Below are positions 27,764-36,568 of a stretch of DNA of 64,000 nt, one piece after another. The DNA is from Candidatus Rifleibacteriota bacterium (lineage in GTDB: Bacteria; Muiribacteriota; Ozemobacteria; Ozemobacterales; Ozemobacteraceae): positions 1 to 64,000 of the forward strand of contig JADFXM010000010.1 of NCBI GenBank assembly GCA_015233565.1. Reading direction: 5' to 3'. The translations under genes and the position numbers were made by a program. Each line of letters begins with the position of its first letter. Position 1 is the first letter of the stretch. Below the pieces are notes generated by a model. That model saw only the letters and a list, made by a program, of their open reading frames with translations. It did no database searches and was not told the origin of the DNA.

Positions 27764-28398
27764 TGGTTATTTTCATCAAAAATCTTATTTGCCAATCGTA
27801 AGAGGTGAGAAGTGAGAACCAAATTGCAATTTTTGGCTGAACTTAGATTGATACTGAAGCGAATACGGCCTTCAACAGTATGGAATCCTATGTGAGCTCC
27901 CATTTGGGAAGAGGTTTCTGAATCTCCGACGCAGAGAATTGGGTGGCCTTTGATTTGAGAAAGGATTTTTTCTAATTGGAATTGTTCTGCCTTGGAAATG
28001 AAGATCATATGACATGCCTGGAATTGCTCATTTGGATCAAAAGAAATCACTTGGATCTTATGCTCTCTGATTTTTTCTTTCTGAGCCAGTCTTTCAAGAT
28101 AAGAGCCGAAGGGGTTTTTCCCTGCTATTGCTATGATAAATGGTTCATCTGGCGATGAAAACATAGCTTCAGGCCAGTTGACAAATTCAGCGAATCGAAT
28201 CAGCAATTCTGCTTTTACCTGATACTCCGGATATCGTTCTTCACAATTGGCTGGAGAAGGAGTGATGAAAAATGAGAGAAAAATAACTGCCCATGATAAA
28301 ACTGATATAGCGATGCAAAAAGATTGAGTAAACCTCAAAAGATTTTTGTGATTGGGATCTCGGATAATGTTTTTGGGAAGATCACAAGGCAAACGCAT
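27760..28398 (-). CDS. YfiR-like (DUF4154) periplasmic protein
   Basis: This 212-residue protein has a late N-terminal signal segment (hydrophobic ~27-47, preceded by a basic region). The domain that follows is typical of the YfiR/DUF4154 family: YQVKAELLIRFAEFVNWP at its start, IIAIAGKNPFG, HMIFISKAEQ and a GRIRFSINLSSAKN segment before the last helix. In Pseudomonas, YfiR is a periplasmic repressor of the diguanylate cyclase YfiN. In many other genomes the family sits beside TonB receptors and histidine kinases, exactly as here. It overlaps the kinase gene by four bases, supporting a role as a periplasmic input module for that kinase. Confidence 0.82.
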   Translation of the reverse strand: MRLPCDLPKNIIRDPNHKNLLRFTQSFCIAISVLSWAVIFLSFFITPSPANCEERYPEYQVKAELLIRFAEFVNWPEAMFSSPDEPFIIAIAGKNPFGSYLERLAQKEKIREHKIQVISFDPNEQFQACHMIFISKAEQFQLEKILSQIKGHPILCVGDSETSSQMGAHIGFHTVEGRIRFSINLSSAKNCNLVLTSHLLRLANKIFDENNQ

Positions 28399-28407
28399 TA
28401 ATAGTCC

Positions 28408-28665
28408 TTAGTCTGAAGGTGTGAAAAAATACCAAAAATCAGAGGAAAATCCAAGTGCAAAATATCACAAACGTTTGTTGGCGTTTTTTTTTGTGTTGTA
28501 CATTCATGAATAACCCTAATTTTTCACACCTTCTCTGTGGTTACGAGAAATTTTTAACAAAAGAAATTGTACAAAGTTCTCGGCAGCAATCTATTCTCGG
28601 GCTTAATGAAAGGCAAAATTGCTTAGACAGGTTCGATACAAGCGTTTCGCTTTGCTTGCAATAGC
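28408..28665. repeat. Repeat related to 20260-20465, with inverted GAAGGTGTGAAAAA ends
   Basis: It lies between the TonB-receptor and YfiR-like genes. GAAGGTGTGAAAAAATA near 28415 is inverted at the AATTTTTCACACCTTC block near 28520. Downstream blocks (AAATTGTACAAAG, GCAATCT, AATTGCTTAGA) follow the order seen at 20260-20465, but the long hairpin there is poorly kept here. It could be a decayed mobile element or an RNA element in the operon. Confidence 0.45.
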
Positions 28666-28725
28666 ACATGTACATTTTATCTCTTGTGCTTTAAATAATA
28701 CCTTAAAACTCTGCTTAAGGAAAGC

Positions 28726-30960
28726 TCAAAATTCAACCGTGATTCCTCCGGTAATTGTTCTGGGTTCCTGGGGATTGGCAGTAAAACCAACACCTCCTCC
28801 AGCCAAATCAGGAGTGTAATATCGTGCGTCGGTTAAATTTGTTAAGTTAAGGAACTCTGAAAGAAGAAATCTAGCGTTTTTTGAATGAGAGTGCTTAATA
28901 TAAAGGTTAATTACTGAAAAAGGTGGGCTGCTTGTATAATTTCCTTGGGAGTCTTTTGTTTGACTGAAACTTCGCGCCTGATGTATAAGTCGTGGGGAAA
29001 AGGTCCATTTCCCGCATATCAGACTTGATCCGGCTTTAATTGAAGTTCGGGAAGAGAATGGAAGAGGTTCTCCGGCCAAATCGCCATTTGAATAGGTGAA
29101 GGCAACAAAAGAATTGACATCACAATGTTTAAAGCTTTGAAGGGAGTCAAGTCGTATGGTTCCGCCATAGGTCCTGGCGTTTCCTCGGTTTGCGGCGGTT
29201 TCAATTTCCTTAACTGGCTCATTCAAATAAGTACCGGAACCGAGTGAAACCACTTGTTGTATATTGGATATCCAGGAATCATACCCATTCAAAGTCAGGC
29301 GAAGTGTATTGTCGAAAGAATAGGTAAATTCAGTCTGTGTGGACCGGGTTTTCTCCGGCTTGAGGTTGGGATTGGAAATATGAAAAAAGTAGCTTTTAAT
29401 ATCGCCGGGGTTTTTCTTATCGACCACGAATGATCCGAAATCCTCAAAAATCTTGTCGGGGGGAGGCGCCAAAAAAGCCGTTCCGAATAAAAATTTAATG
29501 TTGACTTTGTTGTGAGGCTTCAGAACCAAACCGACTCGGGGGTTAAAAGTGGCTCCATAAAGGCTGTTTGAGTCATATCGGGCGCCAAGTGTCCAATTGC
29601 ACATTGAGTCGGTTTGAAGTTGCAGTTGAGAATATCCTCCAAAGTTGGAGTAATTTGTCTTATTAAATTGCTCAGGAATTCCTTCGGGGTGTTTTGTGCT
29701 GAGTTCAGAACCGGGGTAAATGTAGCCTTGCGAGTCAGCAGAACTATTAGGATCGAAGGGGTAGGGGAGGTCTCCTGTTCGAGGAAGTGAAGATATTTTT
29801 TGATAGGTTAGTCCTAATAGAAGCTGCCTATTCTTACCTAAGTTAATACTAAGTTTTTCTTCAAGATCATCGCTTGTGTCTTTGCCATATTTGTAAGCAG
29901 GCTTATATCCTGAAAAACTGTCCAAAAAAAGACTTTGCGGCACTAATTCATATATCTGATGAGAAAACAGGGAATGAAGGTTCCACTTATTATTTTTGGC
30001 AGTATAGGAGTGCTTTCCATAAAGAGTAGTGTATTCTGTCTTGAAAACTGCATCTTTGTCATAAATTGCAAAGGCGGGAGACATTCCCAGGGAGGAGGAA
30101 TGAGATTCGTTCATATTTATGAAACCCAGTTCAAAATCTTTGCCGTTAAAACGACCTTGTACAAAGCTTGCTCCCTCGTCTGCATTGAACGGGCGATATG
30201 GAACGGCTGATTCCGCTGTGCTTCCCGGAGAATTCAACATTCGTCCAGATTGAAATTCATTATTGTACCAGGAAAAATCGTCCGGGTAATTTTTGGGGAA
30301 GTTTGGTCCGTTTGTACTATATTGATGTGCTGTAATTGCAACCGAATCACCTTTGAAATCATTTCCCAAGTTTTTGCCGAGTGTTAGTGAAAAATCACGG
30401 CTATTGTTGGATCCGACTGCGGAGGAAAAGCTGTCATGATCCATTTCCCTGCCGGTTTTAGTGACGATGTTTATGGCACCTGTAAAAACATTGGCGCCGT
30501 AGAGTGCCGAAACCGGGCCAAGGACAATTTCAACTTGTTTGGCATTTTTCAGGGAGAATTGTCGACCCAGCGAATATAGATTACCTGTTACAGGGGAAAC
30601 TTGAATTCCATCGATCATAACCTGAAAACGCCTATCTCCATTTACTCCTTGGATGGTAAGAGTGTTTCCGTGGGCATTTCCGGTATATTGGGAAATTTCT
30701 ATTTCAGGGATATCTTCTAAAAGATCAAGTAGGTTGTTGTAGCCACGATTTAGAATTGTTTCCTCCGATACCACATAGGCAGTAGCCGGGGAATCAGAGG
30801 GTTTTTCCTCCATTGCGCTTGCAGCAATAATTGGCACATTCAGCAAACTTTCGAGGGACCGACCTGTCAGGTCATTATTTTGGCCCAATAAAATTTTGGG
30901 AAAGAGATACAAAACAATAACGACCATCCGGAATGGGAAAAATTGCCCAAATTTCTTCAT
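28726..30960 (-). CDS. TonB-dependent outer-membrane receptor
   Basis: This 744-residue receptor has a signal peptide (about 1-26), then a plug domain (~45-165). The plug has recognisable phrases: AYVVSEETILNRGYNNLLDLLEDIP, LTIQGVNGDRRFQVMIDG, QVEIVLGPVSALYGANVFTGAINIVTKTG. A 22-strand-type beta barrel follows, ending in VEF with the terminal aromatic residue used for barrel assembly. Ligand may be a siderophore, vitamin B12, a peptide or a sugar; there is no Fur box or transporter alongside to decide. It precedes the YfiR-like and hybrid kinase genes on the same strand, with a 327-base gap holding a repeat, so co-regulation is plausible but not certain. Confidence 0.9.
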   Translation of the reverse strand: MKKFGQFFPFRMVVIVLYLFPKILLGQNNDLTGRSLESLLNVPIIAASAMEEKPSDSPATAYVVSEETILNRGYNNLLDLLEDIPEIEISQYTGNAHGNTLTIQGVNGDRRFQVMIDGIQVSPVTGNLYSLGRQFSLKNAKQVEIVLGPVSALYGANVFTGAINIVTKTGREMDHDSFSSAVGSNNSRDFSLTLGKNLGNDFKGDSVAITAHQYSTNGPNFPKNYPDDFSWYNNEFQSGRMLNSPGSTAESAVPYRPFNADEGASFVQGRFNGKDFELGFINMNESHSSSLGMSPAFAIYDKDAVFKTEYTTLYGKHSYTAKNNKWNLHSLFSHQIYELVPQSLFLDSFSGYKPAYKYGKDTSDDLEEKLSINLGKNRQLLLGLTYQKISSLPRTGDLPYPFDPNSSADSQGYIYPGSELSTKHPEGIPEQFNKTNYSNFGGYSQLQLQTDSMCNWTLGARYDSNSLYGATFNPRVGLVLKPHNKVNIKFLFGTAFLAPPPDKIFEDFGSFVVDKKNPGDIKSYFFHISNPNLKPEKTRSTQTEFTYSFDNTLRLTLNGYDSWISNIQQVVSLGSGTYLNEPVKEIETAANRGNARTYGGTIRLDSLQSFKHCDVNSFVAFTYSNGDLAGEPLPFSSRTSIKAGSSLICGKWTFSPRLIHQARSFSQTKDSQGNYTSSPPFSVINLYIKHSHSKNARFLLSEFLNLTNLTDARYYTPDLAGGGVGFTANPQEPRTITGGITVEF

Positions 30961-31038
30961 AAGACCCTCTTGGTAAAGATAATTTTGTTAGTTCTTTCTT
31001 AGATTTACCATGAATAACCAAGTCAATCAAGAATGTTA

Positions 31039-31175
31039 CAGCATCTTGGTGAGTTTTCTCGCAAAATATAGCTTTTACTGATTTTTGCTACGAAACTTAT
31101 CGGAATAATTAGTTTTTTGAACGTTGCTAAAAATGTCTCTCAAAAACAATTGCAGCGACTCACCGAAAATTGCTG
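31039..31175 (-). mobile_element. MITE family 3, copy with perfect 8-bp target duplication
   Basis: This 137-bp element has ends CAGCATCTTGGTGAGT and, inverted, CAGCAATTTTCGGTGAGT. GAATGTTA flanks it at 31031-31038 and 31177-31184, with one extra A at the right junction. It is homologous over its whole length to 42075-42213 and to the outer parts of 55901-56257. Confidence 0.9.
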
Positions 31176-31272
31176 AGAATGTTAGATGTTTTTTTTTTAG
31201 TATGTGAATGGGAATCATTGTTCCCTTGGGCTTTTGGAAACTAAGTTAAGAATATTATTCCGAGTTTGTTAT

Positions 31273-31308
31273 AAAAAAAAACACCGACGAAGTCGGTGGT
31301 TTTTTTTA
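31273..31308. terminator. Rho-independent terminator of the sigma/anti-sigma operon
   Basis: CACCGAC (31282-31288) and GTCGGTG (31292-31298) form a stem with a GAA loop, flanked by A8 and T8 runs, so it works in both directions. It lies 19 bases after the stop of the anti-sigma/FecR gene. Confidence 0.88.
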
Positions 31309-31326
31309 TTGCTGATAATCGATTTT

Positions 31327-32571
31327 TTATTTTGGTGTCAAAATTTTCTGAAACTCCTGGTAATCAGGTTTCTTGGCGATGTCTTTGGGTGATTCTCCAA
31401 ATTTGTTTTTGATGTTTGGATCAGCACCCGCTTTAATTAAAATTGTCGCAATTTCGGGTTTTCGACTTCTTAGCGCAAAGTGAAGAGCTGTATCACCCTC
31501 TTCGTTGGTTACGTTCACGTCTGCTCCCTGGGCGATCAACCTTGTGATGATGCTTACTTGCCCTCTTTCAGCAGCTGAAATAAGTAGCTGAAGTTTTAGT
31601 TTGGGTTGCTTTTCAGTTCTTTCAGTTTCACCGGCTGTTAAATTTGTTGTAGAAGTTGTTTCGCTTGCAATTATTTTGGCGCTCGTTGGTTCATTGGAAG
31701 AAGGCGACATTGCAATATTAACTGCTCTTGCCGTCTCCCTGATTTTTCTTTTCCCGTGAAAGTCGATAGAAGCTGTTTCTTTTGCAGAAAGGGTGAAACT
31801 CTCTTTACAGATTGTTTTAATCGTTGCTTGTCCTGAATCTACATTTATGTCAGTTTCGTTGTCTTTGGAAATTTCAACCGAAAAAGTTGATTCCGGAGCG
31901 GATACAATAGTGCTTTTTGAACAAACCATAAATTTGTCTTCATCTTTTGGAACCCTGACCGAAACATAACCGTCGATTAATTCCACTTTATTAGCGGACA
32001 TAGCGAACAGAGAATCACGGAATTTGGCCGAAACCCCATTGGAAAACAAGATTTCTCCTGAATTGGCACATTTTATTGTTGCGTCGATTGAAAGCCCTGT
32101 AATTTCTTTTTCCGAAAGCTTTGTGTTTCCATTAAAAAAGTTCCCAGCTATTATCTGGAAAGGAGGTTTTTTAAATTCAGGTGGTTTTATAATCTCAACG
32201 GGTGGTTTTGCAGGAGGAGTTTTTGTAATTTCATTTTTTCCATGGGGGTAGATAAAATAGCTAACACCAAGAAGAAGCGCAACAATTGTTGCCGTCTTAA
32301 GAAGAGTAATATTATAGCTTGATTTGCCGAGCTGATCCGCAATTTTCCTGCCGGGAGGCAGTGGATTGAGTTCAGTTTTAATAGTATGGAAATATCCAGA
32401 CAGCTCAGAATCTATTGACGCAAGCTTCTTTAAGAAGTTTGTGCAATCCTGGCATTGCTGGATATGTAAGAAGTCTTCCTGAGAAGACGGTTCCAACATT
32501 CCATCTTTTTCAACCAACCTTTGGCTGATTTCTTTTCTTTTCGGACATTTCATATTTTCCCCATTTTTCAT
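31327..32571 (-). CDS. Anti-sigma-like protein: zinc-finger, membrane helix, FecR domain and ankyrin repeats
   Basis: This 414-residue protein has a putative zf-HC2-like anti-sigma module in the cytoplasm (HIQQCQDC segment near 30-38) and one membrane helix (~87-107). A FecR-like beta region follows (about 150-265), with phrases such as GEILFSNGVSAKF and STFSVEISKDNETDINVDSGQATI. Two ankyrin repeats (about 345-405: GADVNVTNEEGDTALHFALR, GADPNIKNKFGESPKDIA) end the protein. Its start overlaps the sigma-factor stop by four bases. Zf-HC2 proteins hold ECF sigma factors inactive and FecR domains pass on envelope signals. The added periplasmic ankyrins are unusual and may sense a protein partner. 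Confidence 0.78.
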   Translation of the reverse strand: MKNGENMKCPKRKEISQRLVEKDGMLEPSSQEDFLHIQQCQDCTNFLKKLASIDSELSGYFHTIKTELNPLPPGRKIADQLGKSSYNITLLKTATIVALLLGVSYFIYPHGKNEITKTPPAKPPVEIIKPPEFKKPPFQIIAGNFFNGNTKLSEKEITGLSIDATIKCANSGEILFSNGVSAKFRDSLFAMSANKVELIDGYVSVRVPKDEDKFMVCSKSTIVSAPESTFSVEISKDNETDINVDSGQATIKTICKESFTLSAKETASIDFHGKRKIRETARAVNIAMSPSSNEPTSAKIIASETTSTTNLTAGETERTEKQPKLKLQLLISAAERGQVSIITRLIAQGADVNVTNEEGDTALHFALRSRKPEIATILIKAGADPNIKNKFGESPKDIAKKPDYQEFQKILTPK

Positions 32572-33101
32572 AAAGAATCTGCGTCTTCTAATAATTCTGC
32601 GATTCTTATTCTTGCCTGATGTAAATCACTTCTAACTGTCCCTTCCGGGAGATTCATTACTTTACCAATTTCAACCGATGACAATTCCCAAAAATAAAAC
32701 AAAAGTACAATCTCTTTTTGCCTTTCCGGCAACTTGGCTAATGCTTCACCGATAATTAATTTTCGGATATTCTGGGTCTCGGGAGCTGCTAAGGGTAGAT
32801 CTTTTTCAAGAGAAATTGCTTTGTTCTTTTGAGGAGCTTTCCGAAGATGATCAAGTACAACATTTCGCAAGATCGTCATCAACCAGCTTTTAAAGTGGCT
32901 ATCCGGGCGCAACCTCTCCGCGTTTTGGTAGACCTTGATAAAAACTTCCTGAGTAAGGTCTTCCGCGGTTTCGGAATCTAACCCCCACCCTGAGCGAATA
33001 TGGTATTTACAAAGACCAGAGTATCGTTCCATTAAAAAACGAAACGCATTTTTATTTCCCGACAGGAATTCTTTTACAAATTCCATGTCATTCGGTGTCA
33101 T
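32568..33101 (-). CDS. ECF-family RNA polymerase sigma factor
   Basis: This 177-residue protein has the two-domain sigma-70 layout of ECF factors. Region 2 runs about 20-90 and contains the ETAEDLTQEVFIKVYQNA core-binding helix and HFKSWLMTILRNVVLDHLRK. Region 4 is at ~115-170, with LPERQKEIVLLFYFWELSSVEIGKVMNLPEGTVRSDLHQAR as its helix-turn-helix. It is encoded directly before, and overlaps, its presumed membrane-bound anti-sigma factor. A good candidate regulon is the adjacent secreted-protein modules, whose promoters at 33315 and 36470 share an ECF-like motif. Confidence 0.92.
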   Translation of the reverse strand: MTPNDMEFVKEFLSGNKNAFRFLMERYSGLCKYHIRSGWGLDSETAEDLTQEVFIKVYQNAERLRPDSHFKSWLMTILRNVVLDHLRKAPQKNKAISLEKDLPLAAPETQNIRKLIIGEALAKLPERQKEIVLLFYFWELSSVEIGKVMNLPEGTVRSDLHQARIRIAELLEDADSL

Positions 33102-33314
33102 TTACTTAAACTCCGGTTTTTGTTGAATCGTTGAAAAATTTTTAAACTATTTTTGTAGCACGTACGGATACTTTAAAGCAATCAGCAAAAAAAAAGAATT
33201 TCAGCGAGGATTTTTATAAAATTTTCGAGTCCTTAATTGTGAAAAATTGCCCAATATTTTTTTAGTCACCTGTAATTAAATTGTTTAATTTATTTTTCTA
33301 TATTTCTACAAGAA

Positions 33315-33344
33315 TTTCAACGGAAAAATATTTATTTCCGTTTA
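33315..33344 (+). promoter_or_regulatory. Candidate ECF-sigma promoter of the first secreted module
   Basis: TTTCAAC (33315-33321) and CGTTTA (33339-33344) are separated by 17 bases. The same pair with identical spacing occurs at 36470-36499 upstream of the paralogous gene. AAC and CGT cores at this spacing are typical of ECF promoters. The arms AACGGAAA/TTTCCGTT also form a palindrome here, but not in the second copy. Confidence 0.5.
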
Positions 33345-33424
33345 GCTATTTAACCAAATAAAATTTGATCGCAAACATTATGCATCGAATTAAATATAGA
33401 AAAAATTTATATCCAGGAGGGAAT

Positions 33425-34348
33425 ATGCGAAAGGTTCTACTAGGAATGGTAGTTATGCTGTTGAGCGCCTCTTTTTATTGCTATGGAATGGAACCCGTGA
33501 ATGATGGAAATTTGAATCGTGATGTTGAATTATTTCAAATCTCTCAAAAGTATTGGAATTTGAATGAAATTCTGTTGAATTCCCAATCCTCTTCCGAAAA
33601 ATCTCAATTAGAGCAGAAATTTAACCAGGAGTCTTCTAACTACTCCAAATTAGTAAAAGAAATTTCCGAAAAGCTTCTTAAAGGTTGGAATTCTAACGAC
33701 GAATATGTTCAGCATTTCAGCCAAGTGTATAAATCTCTCCCTCCCGAAGGAAGAAAAGCTTTTTACCCGGCCCTTGAAGCTTTGAGAAATGAAATTGCTA
33801 TCAATTCGATGAATACCAGAGATTCAGCTATGTCAAGGTTTGAAGAATATTTCCCAGGTTATGGCTATGGAGAACCCGGATTTATTTACCGGAAAGGGAA
33901 AGAAGTTCTTAGAGAGGCCCGTGGAACTACCTGGCAAGACGAATCACAAACTGTCACCTCCAATTTGAATGTCAGTCTTACTGTTAACCTGGATATCCTG
34001 AATATGCTTAAGAGCTGGCTTGGTCTTGGCCACATCGGAAATTTGATCGTTAACAAAGAATTCAAAATGGATTTCAACGGTGCGCCAATGATAGTTTTTA
34101 ATGTGTCTTTTACTCTTAATAAAACTATCACCACTAGGATGAAAAGAAAATTTGAAATCAACAGAATCTGGTTTGAACTTTATAAAGCCCCTCAAACTTG
34201 GAATCCTGCTAATGCTAAATGGGAATTGATCGGGAAGACTTATGAAATTCTCCAAGATCCAACTGGCGATGAATTTGTTGTTGATATGACTCCTCCCGCC
34301 CCTGCTTCTTCAACACCTCAAATTTCAATTTCGGACAACACCAAGTAA
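33425..34348 (+). CDS. Secreted protein of unknown function (module 1, paralogue of 36569-37447)
   Basis: This 307-residue protein starts at ATG 33425 with GGAGGG upstream. It has a Sec signal (MRKVLLGMVVMLLSASFYCYG), a helical N-terminal half and a beta-rich C-terminal half. It is about two-thirds identical by eye to the 36569-37447 protein; the signal and the segments GNLNRDVELFQISQKYWNLN, FPGYGYGEPG, KGKEVLREARGTTWQ and KTYEILQDPTGDEFVV are nearly invariant. I recognise no domain. Each paralogue is followed by a clostripain-type protease, so it may be that protease's inhibitor, chaperone or substrate. Its tail is Pro/Ser-rich and extends beyond the paralogue. Confidence 0.75.
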   Translation: MRKVLLGMVVMLLSASFYCYGMEPVNDGNLNRDVELFQISQKYWNLNEILLNSQSSSEKSQLEQKFNQESSNYSKLVKEISEKLLKGWNSNDEYVQHFSQVYKSLPPEGRKAFYPALEALRNEIAINSMNTRDSAMSRFEEYFPGYGYGEPGFIYRKGKEVLREARGTTWQDESQTVTSNLNVSLTVNLDILNMLKSWLGLGHIGNLIVNKEFKMDFNGAPMIVFNVSFTLNKTITTRMKRKFEINRIWFELYKAPQTWNPANAKWELIGKTYEILQDPTGDEFVVDMTPPAPASSTPQISISDNTK

Positions 34349-34358
34349 TTTGGGAACT

Positions 34359-34395
34359 CGGGCATTGGTCGTATTTTACTTGCGGCTAATGCCCG
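34359..34395 (+). terminator. Hairpin after the first secreted-protein gene
   Basis: CGGGCATTGG (34359-34368) pairs with CTAATGCCCG (34386-34395) over ten base pairs including one G-U. It is followed by a broken U tract, so termination may be partial, with some read-through to the clostripain gene. Confidence 0.55.
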
Positions 34396-34612
34396 AAAAT
34401 AATTCTTTTGGTAGTCAGGTTTTTTAACCTCAGAAATTCTCCCCCCAAATAAACGGATTTGAATTCCTTAGGAAGATTTTTTCTTGGAGCGTTGCAGAAT
34501 TATGCTTCAAAGTGCAAATCAAACAGAACCGCCCAGATGTCTGCGAAACATTTCAAATTCGAATAAGGCCTGATTGGGTTAGTAATTCAATTGTTGGCAC
34601 TGAATTCCTTTT

Positions 34613-34783
34613 AACGGATGTTCCATGTGGTATCCTCAATTGGTGCAGTGTTGAGGCTAATCAAAGGGCAAAAAATGGGGGATATTTCATAAAATGGCAC
34701 GAAGCTTTTGAAACAGTCTTCAACAGAGATTTTTGCCCTAATGAAATACTGGCACGCACTATTTGAAAAACCGCTTTCTTTTT
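34613..34783 (+). repeat. Dispersed repeat, about 170 bp, second copy at 55661-55832 inverted
   Basis: The sequence from AACGGATGTTCCATG to the CCGCTTTCTT end matches the minus strand of 55661-55832 almost throughout, including TCAATTGGTGCAGTGTTGAG and ACAGTCTTCAACAGAGATTT. Indels break the frame between copies, so it is not a conserved gene. No terminal inverted repeat is evident; the internal GGGCAAAAAT/ATTTTTGCCC pair could form a stem. The rest of 34396-34858 holds no gene that I can support. Confidence 0.75.
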
Positions 34784-34858
34784 TTTTTCTTGTGCTAATT
34801 TTAAATCATTCTCTGGTTGGAACCTAAGCTTAAAGAACTCACTAATAAAAAAAAGGAT

Positions 34859-36241
34859 ATGGAAAAAAAAATGAAAATTAATTCAAGGATTAGATTGCGA
34901 ATCAGATTGGTTTCTTTTGCGTTAATTTCGATTCTTTGTGTTGCATGCGCCGCTTCGGCTGTTACGCAAGTAAAACCCTGGACTATTTTAGTTTACATGT
35001 GTTCAGACAACGACCTGGAACCGTATGGACAGAAAAATTTGCAGCAGATGGCAAAAGTTGGAAGTAGTGATTTCCTTAATATCGTAGTTCTTTGTGATCG
35101 GAAAAGTGCTCCTGCTTCTTTGATTTACGTTGAAAAAAATAACCTTAAGGTTTTGAAAAATTTAGGGCCGATCGATTCCGGAAATATTGGAACATTAGTG
35201 AGCTTTGCTAAAGAGAACATCGCCGCTTTCCCTGCTGAACACTATATCCTGGAATTATGGGGGCATGGCCAAGGCTGGAGAAGCAAACCTGAAAATCCGA
35301 TCTTCAGGTGGGTTTCTTATGATGAAACCAGTAAAACAGCTATCAGCATAGAAAATTTAGGCAAGGGTTTGAACGAGATAAAAAATTTCCTTGGAAAAAA
35401 AATCGATGTTCTTGCTTATGATGCTTGTTTAATGCAAATGGTTGAAGTTGCTTGTTCTATTCGTGGAAATGCTGATTACATCGTGGGTTCCGAAGAAGTT
35501 ACTCCTGGCGACGGACTTCCTTATGACGTAGTTTTCGGAAATTTTAAACCGGGGATGACTCCTTTCGATTTATGCAAAATGTGGGTAGACAGTTATGTTT
35601 ATTATTATGCCCACAGTGAAGACAAATATACTCCCGCTACACTCTCTGTTCTTGATGATAATAACCTGGGAGAACTTCAAACTTCTCTTGAAAATTTTGC
35701 AAAAATAGCAATGGAAGGAATGTTCACCCAACAGATTAAAACTGCACTTGCAGTTACCCAACGCTTCTATTTAATGGAAAATAAAGACCTGGGCGATTTC
35801 CTTTCCAATTTAAAAAAGAATATTACCGACCCCAGATTCCTGCAAGCCATTGCAAATATTGAAAATGCCTATTCAAAAGCTGTTGCTTATAGCAATTTCA
35901 ATAATAATTTCATGAAAAATGCAACTGGGATGGCGATTTATTTCCCTGAGACAAAAGCTGCTTATGATGCAAGATACGATCTTTGTGCATACGGAAAAAA
36001 ATCAAATTGGAATGCGATGCTAAAAGATTATCTCGGAAAATTAACTGTTGACGGAATTGTTCAAATGACTCTTTCCGGCGATTTAAGTGAACTGAAGTCA
36101 TTTGTTCAGAATGATGCAAAAAAGGATTCTTTAACCGCCAATTTATTGATCGAGCGATTGAATTTTGAAACCTTTGCTGAAAGAGGATTAAATGGAGATC
36201 AGACTCAAGAGGTTACCAACCTTTTGAAGGGAATAAAATAG
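34859..36241 (+). CDS. Clostripain family (C11) cysteine protease, module 1
   Basis: About 460 residues from ATG 34859 (ATG 34871 is also possible). A signal peptide precedes PWTILVYMCSDNDLEPYG, the usual start of C11 peptidases. The catalytic His is in ELWGHGQGW and the catalytic Cys in LAYDACLMQMVEVA, followed by the substrate-pocket segment YIVGSEEVTPGDGLPYD. Clostripain cleaves after arginine and self-activates at an internal linker; the caspase-like fold is shared by the family. It is expected to be secreted or periplasmic. A near-copy lies at 37487-38836. A signal peptide, a companion protein and an ECF-like promoter suggest an induced extracellular digestion system. Confidence 0.9.
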   Translation: MEKKMKINSRIRLRIRLVSFALISILCVACAASAVTQVKPWTILVYMCSDNDLEPYGQKNLQQMAKVGSSDFLNIVVLCDRKSAPASLIYVEKNNLKVLKNLGPIDSGNIGTLVSFAKENIAAFPAEHYILELWGHGQGWRSKPENPIFRWVSYDETSKTAISIENLGKGLNEIKNFLGKKIDVLAYDACLMQMVEVACSIRGNADYIVGSEEVTPGDGLPYDVVFGNFKPGMTPFDLCKMWVDSYVYYYAHSEDKYTPATLSVLDDNNLGELQTSLENFAKIAMEGMFTQQIKTALAVTQRFYLMENKDLGDFLSNLKKNITDPRFLQAIANIENAYSKAVAYSNFNNNFMKNATGMAIYFPETKAAYDARYDLCAYGKKSNWNAMLKDYLGKLTVDGIVQMTLSGDLSELKSFVQNDAKKDSLTANLLIERLNFETFAERGLNGDQTQEVTNLLKGIK

Positions 36242-36289
36242 CCCGAAGAATTATAACCACCCAAATCTAAATAGAATTACCCCTTTCTT

Positions 36290-36313
36290 CCCCCCAATGG
36301 GGGATTTTTTTTT
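36290..36313 (+). terminator. Rho-independent terminator after clostripain 1
   Basis: CCCCC (36291-36295) and GGGGG (36299-36303) with an AAT loop are followed by nine T residues, about 50 bases after the stop codon. Confidence 0.85.
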
Positions 36314-36469
36314 CCCCTATGGGGATCTCGTAAACGGAGCATTTAACTCGGTCGGAAGCATCAAGCCCGCTCAATAGTTCTGCCTGCTCCACATGCAGTT
36401 CCTTTTATAATGCGAAATATTTCCCCGATAAAAAAAATTTTTTTAGAAATTTTAAAAAAGTTCTATTTT

Positions 36470-36499
36470 TTTCAACGGCCTATCTTTTTTTTCCGTTTA
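36470..36499 (+). promoter_or_regulatory. Candidate ECF-sigma promoter of the second secreted module
   Basis: TTTCAAC (36470-36476), 17 bases, CGTTTA (36494-36499), with the same spacing as at 33315-33344. The following block of TATTT, TACC or AACC, then AATTTGATNGCAAA is also shared by the two upstream regions. Confidence 0.5.
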
Positions 36500-36568
36500 A
36501 TATTTTACCTTATCTAATTTGATTGCAAAAAAAGCATCAAATTATAAAGAAAATTCAATGGAGGAATT

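Noticed and set aside
34512..34766. 84-codon frame upstream of clostripain 1
   Set aside because: It covers a dispersed repeat whose second copy has indels that destroy the frame. No ribosome site or signal was seen.
34817..34858. Upstream TTG start for clostripain 1
   Set aside because: It would add a charged extension before the signal peptide and has no ribosome site. ATG 34859 or 34871 gives a normal signal.
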